Position numbers and translations under genes: made by a program
Assembly (NCBI RefSeq): GCF_022271435.1
Contig: NZ_JAFIQY010000031.1
Span: forward strand, 1 to 64,000
Length of the DNA: 64,000 nucleotides
Direction: 5' to 3'
Origin: Streptomyces monomycini
GTDB lineage: Bacteria > Actinomycetota > Actinomycetes > Streptomycetales > Streptomycetaceae
Shown here: one piece after another, positions 32,338 through 39,668 of the stretch
Layout of the letters: each line of letters begins with the position of its first letter
Position numbering within the stretch: position 1 is the stretch's first letter
Notes under the pieces: generated by a model
What the model saw: only the letters and a program-made list of their open reading frames with translations
Told to the model about the DNA's origin: nothing
Databases searched by the model: none

Positions 32338-32835
32338 TCAGCCGTTGTACGGCTTGGCTTCGAGGATCTTCACCGAGGCCGTCTTGCCGTTGGGGAGCTC
32401 GTACCGAGCCGTCTCGCCGATCTTCTTGCCGTTCACTCCGGAGCCCAGCGGGGACTGCGGGGAGTAGGTCTCGATCTCCGAGCTCGCGTACTCCCGCGAG
32501 GCCAGCAGGAACGTCAGGGTGTCGTCCGGGTCTCCGTCGAACGCGATGGTGACGACCGTGCCGGGGGCCACGACACCAGTGGCGGCGGGCGCCTCGCCGA
32601 CCTTCGCCGACTCCAGCAGCTGCTTGAGCTGGCGCATCCGAAGGTCCTGCTTGCCCTGCTCTTCCTTGGCCGCGTGGTACCCGGCGTTCTCCTTCAGGTC
32701 ACCTTCCTCGCGGGCCGCCGCGATCTTTTCGGTGATCTCGGCGCGTGCGGGACCAGACAGGTACTCCAGCTCGGCCTTGAGCTGGTCATACGCCTCCTGG
32801 GTCAGCCAGGTGACGTTGTCGCTGGTCTGGGTCAC
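32338..32835 (-). CDS. greA: Transcription elongation factor GreA
   Basis: The 165-residue protein has the N-terminal coiled coil (WLTQEAYDQLKAELEYLSGPARAEITEKIAAAREEGDLKENAGYHAAKEEQ) with the acidic tip DLKENAGY. A C-terminal FKBP-like domain follows (SPLGSGVNGKKIGETARYELPNG). It enters the RNA polymerase secondary channel and stimulates transcript cleavage in backtracked complexes. GAGGAG 5 nt before the GTG at 32835 sets the start. A frame extension upstream is not supported. Confidence 0.96.
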   Translation of the reverse strand: MTQTSDNVTWLTQEAYDQLKAELEYLSGPARAEITEKIAAAREEGDLKENAGYHAAKEEQGKQDLRMRQLKQLLESAKVGEAPAATGVVAPGTVVTIAFDGDPDDTLTFLLASREYASSEIETYSPQSPLGSGVNGKKIGETARYELPNGKTASVKILEAKPYNG

Positions 32836-33073
32836 AGGTGCTCCTCGTCGGTGCTGGGGATAAATCAAACGCCCTACCAGGAAGGCTGCGCCTCCACGGG
32901 TGGGCGAAACCACGAGCCTAACAATTCCGGCACAAAACGGGGAAGGGGAATTTCGCCGGGAACGTCATCCGGCCGGATCGTGCCCGGTCAGCGCGCCGGC
33001 CCGGAGGGGCCCGGCGACACACCGGGCGGTGCGGGACGCGGGGGCCGCGGGGCGGCCGCCGGGGTGCGCCGGA

Positions 33074-33481
33074 TCAGCCGCCGGAGGACGTGCAGCCGAC
33101 CAGGACGGCGTTGGTCGCCCGCGCCGTCGTACGGATCGTGACCTCGACGTCCACCTGCTCCTTCGGAGCGTCCACGGTGACGTCCTTGCGCCCCACCTCG
33201 GCGCCGCTTTCGGCCTGCGAGCGCAGCGTGCACGTACCGGTGTCGTCCTTGCCCTTGACGACCTCCAGATGCACCTTGACCGCGCTGTCCGAAACCCGGT
33301 CCCAGGTGATCACCCGGCCGCTGAGGTCCTGCCCGGAGATGTAGGAGAAACCGGACCAGCCGACCACGCCGAGCAGCGCCACGCCCAGCACGGCGCCGAC
33401 GATCTTCAGCTTGCGGTCGGCGCGCTGGTCGGCGGAGCGGCCGTAGCGTCCGTCGGGCAGCCCTTCGCGCACCGCGCTCAT
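33074..33481 (-). CDS. DUF4307 membrane protein
   Basis: The 135-residue protein has a short cytosolic N-terminus (MSAVREGLPDGRYGRSADQRADRK), one membrane helix (IVGAVLGVALLGVVGWSGFSYI) and an extracytoplasmic domain. The outer domain contains two cysteines (DTGTCTL, LVGCTSSGG) that could form a disulfide. This is the DUF4307 family, which in Streptomyces and mycobacteria lies beside mca, as it does here (divergent). Its function is unknown. AGGAGG precedes the ATG. Confidence 0.88.
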   Translation of the reverse strand: MSAVREGLPDGRYGRSADQRADRKLKIVGAVLGVALLGVVGWSGFSYISGQDLSGRVITWDRVSDSAVKVHLEVVKGKDDTGTCTLRSQAESGAEVGRKDVTVDAPKEQVDVEVTIRTTARATNAVLVGCTSSGG

Positions 33482-33576
33482 GATCGCTCCTCCTGCCGGG
33501 GGCTCCGGAATTAATCGCCCCGCGCTTCGGTCACTATAGGAAACATCTTCTCCGGCCTTTCACTGAGGATCGAGTC

Positions 33577-34449
33577 TTGACTGAGCAGCTGCGACTGATG
33601 GCAGTCCACGCCCATCCCGACGACGAGTCGAGCAAGGGCGCGGCCACCATGGCCAAGTACGTGTCCGAGGGGGTGGACGTGCTGGTCGCCACCTGCACGG
33701 GCGGGGAGCGCGGCTCCATCCTCAACCCCAAGCTCCAGGGCGACCCGTACATCGAGGAGCACATCCACGAGGTGCGCAAGAAGGAGATGGACGAGGCCCG
33801 GGAGATCCTGGGCGTCAAGCAGGAGTGGCTGGGATTCGTCGACTCGGGGCTGCCCGAGGGCGACCCGCTGCCGCCGCTGCCCGACGGCTGCTTCGCCCTC
33901 CAGGACGTCGACGCCGCGGCCGAGCCGCTGGTGAAGCTGATCCGTGAGTTCAAGCCGCAGGTCATCACGACCTACGACGAGAACGGCGGCTACCCGCACC
34001 CCGACCACATCATGACCCACAAGATCACGATGGTGGCCTTCGAGGCGGCCGGCGACCCGGAGAAGTACCCGGAGGCCGGCGAGCCCTGGCAGCCGCAGAA
34101 GCTCTACTACAACCAGGGCTTCAACCGGCCGCGCACCGTCGCGCTGCACGAGGCGCTGCTGGAGCGCGGCATGGATTCCCCGTACGGGGAGTGGCTGGAG
34201 CGCTGGAAGGAGTTCGAGCGCCGTGAGCGCACGCTGACCACGTACGTGCCCTGCGCCGAATTCTTCGAGATCCGCGACAAGGCGCTGATCGCGCACGCGA
34301 CGCAGATCGACCCCGACGGCGGCTGGTTCCGGGTGCCGATGGACATCCAGAAGGAGGTCTGGCCCACGGAGGAGTACGAGCTCGCCAAGTCGCTCGTCGA
34401 CACGTCCCTCCCCGAGGACGACCTCTTCGCGGGCATCCGCAACAATTGA
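33577..34449 (+). CDS. mca: Mycothiol S-conjugate amidase
   Basis: The 290-residue protein is a LmbE/PIG-L deacetylase-fold enzyme. Zn ligands are in VHAHPDDESSKG and NGGYPHPDHIMTH. Mca cleaves mycothiol S-conjugates of toxins and antibiotics to a mercapturic acid and GlcN-Ins. It differs from MshB in the long C-terminal part ending DDLFAGIRNN. The start is a TTG at 33577 with GAGGA about 6 nt upstream. The divergent DUF4307 gene and the following small membrane gene match other actinobacteria. Confidence 0.94.
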   Translation: MTEQLRLMAVHAHPDDESSKGAATMAKYVSEGVDVLVATCTGGERGSILNPKLQGDPYIEEHIHEVRKKEMDEAREILGVKQEWLGFVDSGLPEGDPLPPLPDGCFALQDVDAAAEPLVKLIREFKPQVITTYDENGGYPHPDHIMTHKITMVAFEAAGDPEKYPEAGEPWQPQKLYYNQGFNRPRTVALHEALLERGMDSPYGEWLERWKEFERRERTLTTYVPCAEFFEIRDKALIAHATQIDPDGGWFRVPMDIQKEVWPTEEYELAKSLVDTSLPEDDLFAGIRNN

Positions 34450-34453
34450 CTCC

Positions 34454-34810
34454 ATGATGAGCGCGACTAGCACCCTCGCCGTGACGCCCTTCGTCACCCT
34501 TGCCGACAGCTTCGACAAGGACAAGGTGACCCCGGGCGTCCTCGGCTTCATCGTGTTCGCGGTCATCGGCGGCGCCGTGTGGCTGCTGATGAAGTCCATG
34601 AACAAGCGGATGAAGAAGGTCGACTTCGAGGAGGCTCCGGAGGCGCCCGGCACCTCCGGCGGCACGGAGAAGCCCGGCGCCGTGAAGGGGCAGGCGAAGA
34701 GCCAGGCGCCCAAGAATCAGGCGCCCAAGAATCAGGCGCCCAAGAATCAGGCGCCGAAGAGCCAGGCGAAGGGGCAGCCCTCGGGGAAGGCACGGCCCGA
34801 GGCGGGCTGA
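34454..34810 (+). CDS. Small membrane protein with NQAPK repeats
   Basis: The 118-residue protein starts 4 nt after the mca stop and is co-transcribed. It has a short N-terminus, one membrane helix (VLGFIVFAVIGGAVWLLMKSM) and a basic tail. The tail contains about five repeats of the type [NS]QAPK/[NS]QAKG, encoded by 15-bp DNA repeats (34694-34768). A small membrane protein after mca is usual in Streptomyces, but the repeat tail looks recently expanded. Two consecutive ATG codons start it. Its function is unknown. Confidence 0.78.
   Translation: MMSATSTLAVTPFVTLADSFDKDKVTPGVLGFIVFAVIGGAVWLLMKSMNKRMKKVDFEEAPEAPGTSGGTEKPGAVKGQAKSQAPKNQAPKNQAPKNQAPKSQAKGQPSGKARPEAG
34694..34768 (+). repeat. 15-bp in-frame tandem repeat encoding NQAPK
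   Basis: CCCAAGAATCAGGCG is perfect at 34709-34723, 34724-34738 and 34739-34753. One degenerate unit lies on each side. The repeat keeps the reading frame. It should vary in copy number between strains. Confidence 0.85.
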
Positions 34811-34837
34811 GCGCGTCCCCGGACGCCTTGCTGTGCC

Positions 34838-34918
34838 GGGGGACATCTCCGGCCGCCCCGGCTCGGGGGACACCTCCGGCCGCTCCGGCTCGGGGGACAC
34901 CTCCGGCCGCCCAGGCCA
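34838..34918. repeat. 27-bp tandem repeat between convergent genes
   Basis: A 27-bp unit beginning GGGGGACACCTCCGGCCGC recurs at 34838-34864, 34865-34891 and 34892-34918, with one or a few changes each. Weaker copies run to about 34970. It fills the gap between the small membrane gene and the NB-ARC/TPR gene. No gene is present. Confidence 0.75.
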
Positions 34919-34975
34919 CCCGGCCGCCCCACTGAGGGACCACCTCCGGCCACCCCGCCGGGGGAGCGCCCCAGG

Positions 34976-37900
34976 TCACTGCGACGAGGGAACGGTCACC
35001 CCCATGACCTCGCGCGCGTGGCGGTTCGGCACCATGCCGAGCCGCCATGCCTCCCACCCCGTTTCCGGCTCGACGCCGCGCTCCAGCAGCAGCGCGAACG
35101 TCTCCGCGCAGTCCTCCAGCTTCGAGTCCCGGGTCGGGTGCCCTTCCTGCGCGAGCCGGGCCAGCTCCTCCTGCGCGACGGCCGCGCCGACCACCGAACC
35201 GCCCGGTGAGGCGAACGGCAGCAGCGTGCAGCGCAGGAAACGGGCCCAGTCCTCGCCGCGCCGGTCGCCGTAGCCGGCGAACGTCCGCGCCGCCTCGTCG
35301 GCCAGCTCCAGCGCCTGCGCCGCGCGCCCGTTGCCCGCGTCGATGATCACCAACTCCAGGCAGGACCACGCCTCCCCGTGCGGGACGCCGATCCGCTGGA
35401 AGTCTTTGCGGGCGTCCTGGAGGAGCTGCCGGGCGAAGCCGCTGTTGCGCAGCGAACCGGTCTGCGCGGCCCGCAGGTCACGGGTGACACGCCCCGAGTG
35501 GTGCCGGGCGCAGGCGAGGCCGTAGCCGTCCTGCATCCGGCTGAACATCGTCCGGGACCGCTCCAGGTGCCGCAGCGCCGCGTCCAGGTCGCCCTCCTCC
35601 TCCAGCGACTGGCCGAGGTAGTACAGCGTCCACGCCTCGCCGCGGGCGTCCTCGTGGCGGCGGTGCAGGGGCAGGGCCTGACGCAGCCGGTCCACCGCCG
35701 GGGCCGGGTCGGCGTCCACCAGCCGGGCCCGCGCCAGCTGGGTCATCGCCCACGCCTCGCCGCGGTCGTCGTGCGTACGGCCGTACAGGTCCATGGCCGC
35801 GTGGAACTCGCGCTCCGCCTCCGGGACCTCGCCCATCCGCAGATACACCTGGCCGAGCTGGAAGTGCGCCCACGCCTGGCCGTGCAGGCTCTCGCTCTCC
35901 CGGTGCAGCTCCAGGGACTCGCGCAGCAGCGCCAGCGCCTCGGCCACCTGCGCGCGGTCCCGCTCCACGGCCGCCAGGGCGTGCAGCGTCCACGCCCGGT
36001 CACCGCGCACCTCCGGGCCGGACTGCATCTCCAGGGCTTCGCGCAGCTTCGCCGCGGCCTCCGTCAGATTGCCCTGCTGCTGGAGCGTGATCCCCAGGTC
36101 GCGCAGGGCGCGCGCGGCACCGACCGGGTGCTGCGCCTCGAAGTACAGGTCGACCACCGAGGTCAGGGTCGTACGGGCCTTGTCCAGCTCACCGAGCTGC
36201 CGGGCGGCGACGCCGGTGCGCCACTGCACGGACCGTACGAGCAGCCCCCGGTCGGCGGCCTTGGTCAGCTCGCTCAGCTCACCGAGGCGGTACAGGTCGC
36301 CGCGCAGCAGGCAGTAGTCGGCCAGGGCGCCCAGCAGGTGCGAGACGGTCGCCTGGTCCACGTCCTGGTCGGCGTGGCGCAGCGCGGCGGTGATGAAGCT
36401 GGTCTCGTCGTCCAGCCACTGGAGCGCGGCGTCCAGCGAGGTGAAGCCGTGCGAGCCGAAGCGGTCGGCACGGGTGGACGTACGGCCGTCCACCAGTCGG
36501 ATCACCGAGTCCGCCAGCTCCGCGTAGCTGCGGATCAGCCGCTCCTGGGCCGTGGCGCGCTCGGCCGGGTCCTCCTCGTCCACCAGGCGGGCGTGCGCGA
36601 AATGGTGCACCAGGGCGTGCAGGCGGTAGCGGTCGCTGCGCACGTGCTCGATCAGGCCCGCGGCGGCCAGCGCCGACAGTCGCCGCTCGGCCTCCGGCAC
36701 GTCCACCCCCAGCAGCGCCGCCGCGGCGGCCGCCCCCAGGCTGGCCCGCCCCACCAGTGCCAGCCGGCGCAGCAGCCGGCGGGACGCCTCCGGCTGGTCG
36801 CCGTAACGCAGCCACAGCGCCGCCTCGGCCGGGGCCGCCCGGTCCTCGGCGGCCGGAGAGCGCGCGGCGCTCTCCGCGAGGTCCGCCGCCAGCGTGGCGG
36901 GCGACCGGGGCCCCAGCGACGAACCGGCCACCCGCAGCGCCAGCGGCAGCCCCGCACACAGCTGCGCGATCCGCTCGACGGACTGATGGTCGTACGGCCC
37001 GGTCTCACCCCCGGACTCGTCGGCCGCCGCCCGCAGCAGCTCCTCGGTGCCCGCCGAGTCCAGCGCGCCCACCGGCAGCTGATGCACCCACGCCTGGAGA
37101 TCGCCGGGCAGGTCCATCGGCTCGCGGGTCGTCACCAGCACCAGGCTGTCGGAACGGTCCGGCACCAGCAGACGCACCTGCTCCGGGTCCGAGGCGTCGT
37201 CCAGCAGGACCGTGACGGGCAGGCCCGTCAGATGCTTGTGGTACAGCTCCGTGAGCCGCTTGACGTGCTGCTCCTGGGAGGGCCGCTCGCGGAAGAGGAG
37301 CTGCTCGCGCGGCGCGCCGAGCCGGTTGAGCAGATGCAGCAGCGCGTCCCGGGTCGGCAGCGGCGTCTCGCCCGGGGTGTCCCCGCGCAGATCCACCACG
37401 CACGCGCCGCGGAACTGGTCCCGCAGCTGGTGCGCGGCCCGCACCGCCAGCGCCGTACGCCCGGAACCGGGCTCGCCGTGCAGCACCACGACCGTCGGCC
37501 GGGTCTCCGTGCTCGCGCGGGCCGCGTGCACCCACTGCGCGATCTGCGCCAGGTGGGCCCGCCGCCCCGCGAACAGCCGCTCCGGCTGCGGCAGATGGGA
37601 GAAGGACTGCTCCAGCACGGACCGCTGGCGGGCCGCCGCGCTGCGGTCCGCGCCGCGCAGCTGCGGCACCCGGTTGCCGCGGGAGGCCGTGGGCGTACCG
37701 GAGGAACTGCCGCGCGCCGTCGCCGTGAGCATCCGCTGCTGGTCCAGGAACGGCCGGATACCGCGCACCTCCAGGGCTGTCAGCCACTGCAACCGCAACT
37801 GCTCGGGCCCGCCCGGCTGCCCGCGCATCCCCGCCTGGCGGTGGGCCGCGGGCCAGTGTCCCGCCGTCAGCTTCACCACCGTCGCCGCGGCGCCCGCGGC

Positions 37901-38263
37901 CACCACCGAGACACCGACGCCGAACGCCGTGCCGGGCCCCGTCCCGAACGCGAGATCCGTGCCGAAGGCGGCGACCGCCGCGGCCGCCGTGGCCACCGCG
38001 GGCGTGCTCAACTCCTTGCGCGACAGCCGCTCGGACAGCGGGCGCTGCCCGGCCGCCGACTCGTCCAGCGCGTGCACGTACGCGCCGTACTCCTCGGCCG
38101 CCGCACCGGCCAGTTCGTCCAGCACCGCCCGCGCCCGGGCCAGCAGAACACCCCGGTCCAGCGTCCCGCCCGAACGCCGTACCTCCTCCTCGACGGCCCG
38201 CGACAACAGCCCGTCCGCTTCCGCCCGATGACGGTCGCGCAGCACAGCCAGTGAGCCCGCCAT
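34976..38263 (-). CDS. AfsR-like NB-ARC/TPR STAND protein with membrane segments
   Basis: The 1,095-residue protein has a helical N-terminus and two hydrophobic segments (about residues 88-130). An NB-ARC-type ATPase (about 225-560) and a long C-terminal row of TPRs (about 650-1000) follow. The TPRs repeat WTLHALAAVERDRAQVAEALALLRESLELHRE-type units. Walker A is GEPGSGRTAL (263-272), with Arg in place of the usual Lys; Walker B is VTVLLDDAS. It lacks the SARP DNA-binding domain of AfsR, so it is not a DNA-binding activator. Its STAND layout suggests a switch controlled by nucleotide and by TPR-bound partners. GGAGGGGGAAGGC directly before the ATG sets the start. Confidence 0.85.
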   Translation of the reverse strand: MAGSLAVLRDRHRAEADGLLSRAVEEEVRRSGGTLDRGVLLARARAVLDELAGAAAEEYGAYVHALDESAAGQRPLSERLSRKELSTPAVATAAAAVAAFGTDLAFGTGPGTAFGVGVSVVAAGAAATVVKLTAGHWPAAHRQAGMRGQPGGPEQLRLQWLTALEVRGIRPFLDQQRMLTATARGSSSGTPTASRGNRVPQLRGADRSAAARQRSVLEQSFSHLPQPERLFAGRRAHLAQIAQWVHAARASTETRPTVVVLHGEPGSGRTALAVRAAHQLRDQFRGACVVDLRGDTPGETPLPTRDALLHLLNRLGAPREQLLFRERPSQEQHVKRLTELYHKHLTGLPVTVLLDDASDPEQVRLLVPDRSDSLVLVTTREPMDLPGDLQAWVHQLPVGALDSAGTEELLRAAADESGGETGPYDHQSVERIAQLCAGLPLALRVAGSSLGPRSPATLAADLAESAARSPAAEDRAAPAEAALWLRYGDQPEASRRLLRRLALVGRASLGAAAAAALLGVDVPEAERRLSALAAAGLIEHVRSDRYRLHALVHHFAHARLVDEEDPAERATAQERLIRSYAELADSVIRLVDGRTSTRADRFGSHGFTSLDAALQWLDDETSFITAALRHADQDVDQATVSHLLGALADYCLLRGDLYRLGELSELTKAADRGLLVRSVQWRTGVAARQLGELDKARTTLTSVVDLYFEAQHPVGAARALRDLGITLQQQGNLTEAAAKLREALEMQSGPEVRGDRAWTLHALAAVERDRAQVAEALALLRESLELHRESESLHGQAWAHFQLGQVYLRMGEVPEAEREFHAAMDLYGRTHDDRGEAWAMTQLARARLVDADPAPAVDRLRQALPLHRRHEDARGEAWTLYYLGQSLEEEGDLDAALRHLERSRTMFSRMQDGYGLACARHHSGRVTRDLRAAQTGSLRNSGFARQLLQDARKDFQRIGVPHGEAWSCLELVIIDAGNGRAAQALELADEAARTFAGYGDRRGEDWARFLRCTLLPFASPGGSVVGAAVAQEELARLAQEGHPTRDSKLEDCAETFALLLERGVEPETGWEAWRLGMVPNRHAREVMGVTVPSSQ

Positions 38264-38396
38264 GCCTTCCCCCTCCTGCAGTTCCCAGCGTCCCGGCAGG
38301 TCCCGGCACTCCCGGACTCCTCCGGCCTCCCACCGCTCCCCGACGGCCGGGGCAGCGCCCCGCCCCGGCCCGCGGTGATCGGTTCCCGTACCCACA

Positions 38397-38681
38397 GTGT
38401 TCCGCTTCCGCGCGAAATCCGGCAGGCCTGTGGATAACTCCCCGCGTTGGCCGTGGGCTATCCACCGAGGGGCTTTCGGGCTGCGTGGGCTGACCCGGCA
38501 GGACGTGGCCGACCGCATGGACGTCACCAAGGGACGGGCGTCAGAGATCGAGCGAGGGCACATCTCCGGCCAGGACGTCCTCGCCCGCTTCGTCGTCGCG
38601 CTCGGCGGCCGGCTGCACCAGGCCATCTGCTTCGATGACGGGGACATATTCGATGACGGGGACATAGCGGCGATCACCTGA
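38397..38681 (+). CDS. XRE antitoxin-like protein, probably truncated
   Basis: Residues ~32-85 form an HTH of the HigA/XRE antitoxin type (LTRQDVADRMDVTKGRASEIERGHISGQDVLARFVVALGGRLHQAI). The first ~30 residues (FRFRAKSGRPVDNSPRWPW...) do not resemble any antitoxin N-terminus. No ribosome site precedes the GTG. An 18-bp tandem duplication (38631-38666) repeats FDDGDI in the tail. No toxin gene is adjacent. I read it as a broken antitoxin gene whose 5' part was replaced or lost, though the HTH could still be expressed. Confidence 0.5.
   Translation: MFRFRAKSGRPVDNSPRWPWAIHRGAFGLRGLTRQDVADRMDVTKGRASEIERGHISGQDVLARFVVALGGRLHQAICFDDGDIFDDGDIAAIT
38631..38666 (+). repeat. 18-bp in-frame tandem duplication
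   Basis: TTCGATGACGGGGACATA is repeated perfectly (38631-38648 and 38649-38666) at the 3' end of the antitoxin-like frame. Confidence 0.9.
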
Positions 38682-38905
38682 GTCCGCGACACGCCCGTCG
38701 AGGACCGCGCATCGCCGCGAAGCGGGCCGTCCCCCCCGCACGGCGTCCTGGCTGTGCCTCGCGCACCCTCGTCGCCGAACAGCGCCTGGTGTGCCGCTTC
38801 GATCTCCCGCTCGGTGAGCGCGCTGTGTCCGGCCGGGTGGGATGCGGCGATCCCGTCCATCGCGAGCTGGTGATGGACGGCTTCAGCGTTGCTCTTCCAG
38901 CTCCG
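38682..38905. other. Spacer between antitoxin-like fragment and Uma2 gene
   Basis: No convincing gene. On the reverse strand the frame stays open beyond the Uma2 stop and gives NAEAVHHQLAMDGIAASHPA then LTEREIEAAHQALFG. This looks like part of a small antitoxin-type protein but has no usable start or ribosome site. It may be another decayed toxin-antitoxin piece. Confidence 0.35.
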
Positions 38906-39442
38906 TCAGACGGTTCCCAGATCCACGGCGACGGAGAAGGGCGCGGCAGCCTTGATCACGCCGGTGAACATCTCGCCGTCCCGGTAGGCCCTGGTGGCGG
39001 GGTCGAGGACGTAGGTGTAGATGACGGGGACACCGGTGGCGGCCTGTTCTACCTGCCAGTAGAAGGGGGTCCCGGCCTCGGCGTACTGGTTCACCTTCAC
39101 GACCCGGTCGGTGGTCTCCGAGCCGGGCGACACGACCTCGACGACCAGGAGTACGTGGTCGGGGCGGGTGGGCGTGAGATCGATGGTCTCCGCCCGGTAG
39201 ACGGTGACATCCGGACGGCGGTTGGTGAGGGGAACGTCCTGAAGCCGGACGTCGAAGTCCGTGTCGGCGTTCCAGTCCGGGCCTGCGGCGGCGTCCAGGG
39301 CATTGGCCAGGACTCGGGCCAGACGGTTGTGCCGCTTGGAGGCGCTCGGCCTGTCGACGACCGCCCCGTCCACGGTCTCGACGCCGGCGCACCGCTCCTC
39401 GGGCCAGGACGCGTACTGCTCCGCGCTGACCTGCGTATGCAT
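38906..39442 (-). CDS. Uma2-family restriction-endonuclease-like protein
   Basis: The 178-residue protein has the Uma2 (DUF820) PD-(D/E)XK-like core. It shows an N-terminal hydrophobic/acidic part (VETVDGAVVDRPSASKRHNRLARVLANAL) and RRPDVTVYRAE, the Asp of the motif. VLLVVEVVSPGSETTDRVVKVNQYAEAG carries the E-x-S and K. Uma2 proteins are very numerous in Streptomyces and cyanobacteria; their DNA target is unknown. The ATG at 39442 directly follows an amber codon that ends a 9-codon frame with a strong ribosome site, so the original start was probably at 39472 (see leader entry). Confidence 0.8.
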   Translation of the reverse strand: MHTQVSAEQYASWPEERCAGVETVDGAVVDRPSASKRHNRLARVLANALDAAAGPDWNADTDFDVRLQDVPLTNRRPDVTVYRAETIDLTPTRPDHVLLVVEVVSPGSETTDRVVKVNQYAEAGTPFYWQVEQAATGVPVIYTYVLDPATRAYRDGEMFTGVIKAAAPFSVAVDLGTV

Positions 39443-39472
39443 CTACGCGGATGCCACCATTTCGGTGGTCAT
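39443..39472 (-). other. Nine-codon leader frame ending in amber directly before Uma2 ATG
   Basis: ATG at 39472 follows GGAGGAGG by 5 nt and encodes MTTEMVASA, then TAG at 39445-39443, then the Uma2 ATG in the same frame. Either one base change has put a stop at codon 10 of a longer Uma2 gene, or this is a leader peptide that couples to Uma2 by stop-start reinitiation. The only good ribosome site belongs to the leader. Confidence 0.7.
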
Positions 39473-39497
39473 GGGTACCTCCTCCGTGGAGCCTCGA

Positions 39498-39519
39498 CAG
39501 TTCCGGAGCTCCGGAACTG
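39498..39519. promoter_or_regulatory. 22-bp perfect palindrome upstream of the Uma2 gene
   Basis: CAGTTCCGGAG (39498-39508) is followed directly by its exact complement CTCCGGAACTG (39509-39519). It lies 26 nt upstream of the leader ATG and about 150 nt from the divergent thioredoxin-domain gene. A spacerless perfect palindrome of this length is a strong operator candidate, possibly for an XRE regulator. Confidence 0.65.
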
Positions 39520-39668
39520 AGCGTACGGTCCGTTGATCCGGGCGAGTTGTGACGGAAGAGGAGGCCATCACCCACCCCACGACAGCCCACGAGCGCGATT
39601 CAGCCAAGCGAGGCAGCGCCCGTGCGCGCTTCGCCGGCCGGATCAGGCACTGTGAGAGGCTGGACCGC

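Noticed and set aside
38264..38860. 200-residue N-terminal extension of the NB-ARC/TPR gene
   Set aside because: The frame is open but crosses the antitoxin-like gene antisense, and a strong ribosome site marks the ATG at 38263.
38690..38860. Small reverse-strand antitoxin-like peptide downstream of Uma2
   Set aside because: No start codon with a ribosome site, and the frame has no stop before the next gene; similarity is too weak to call.
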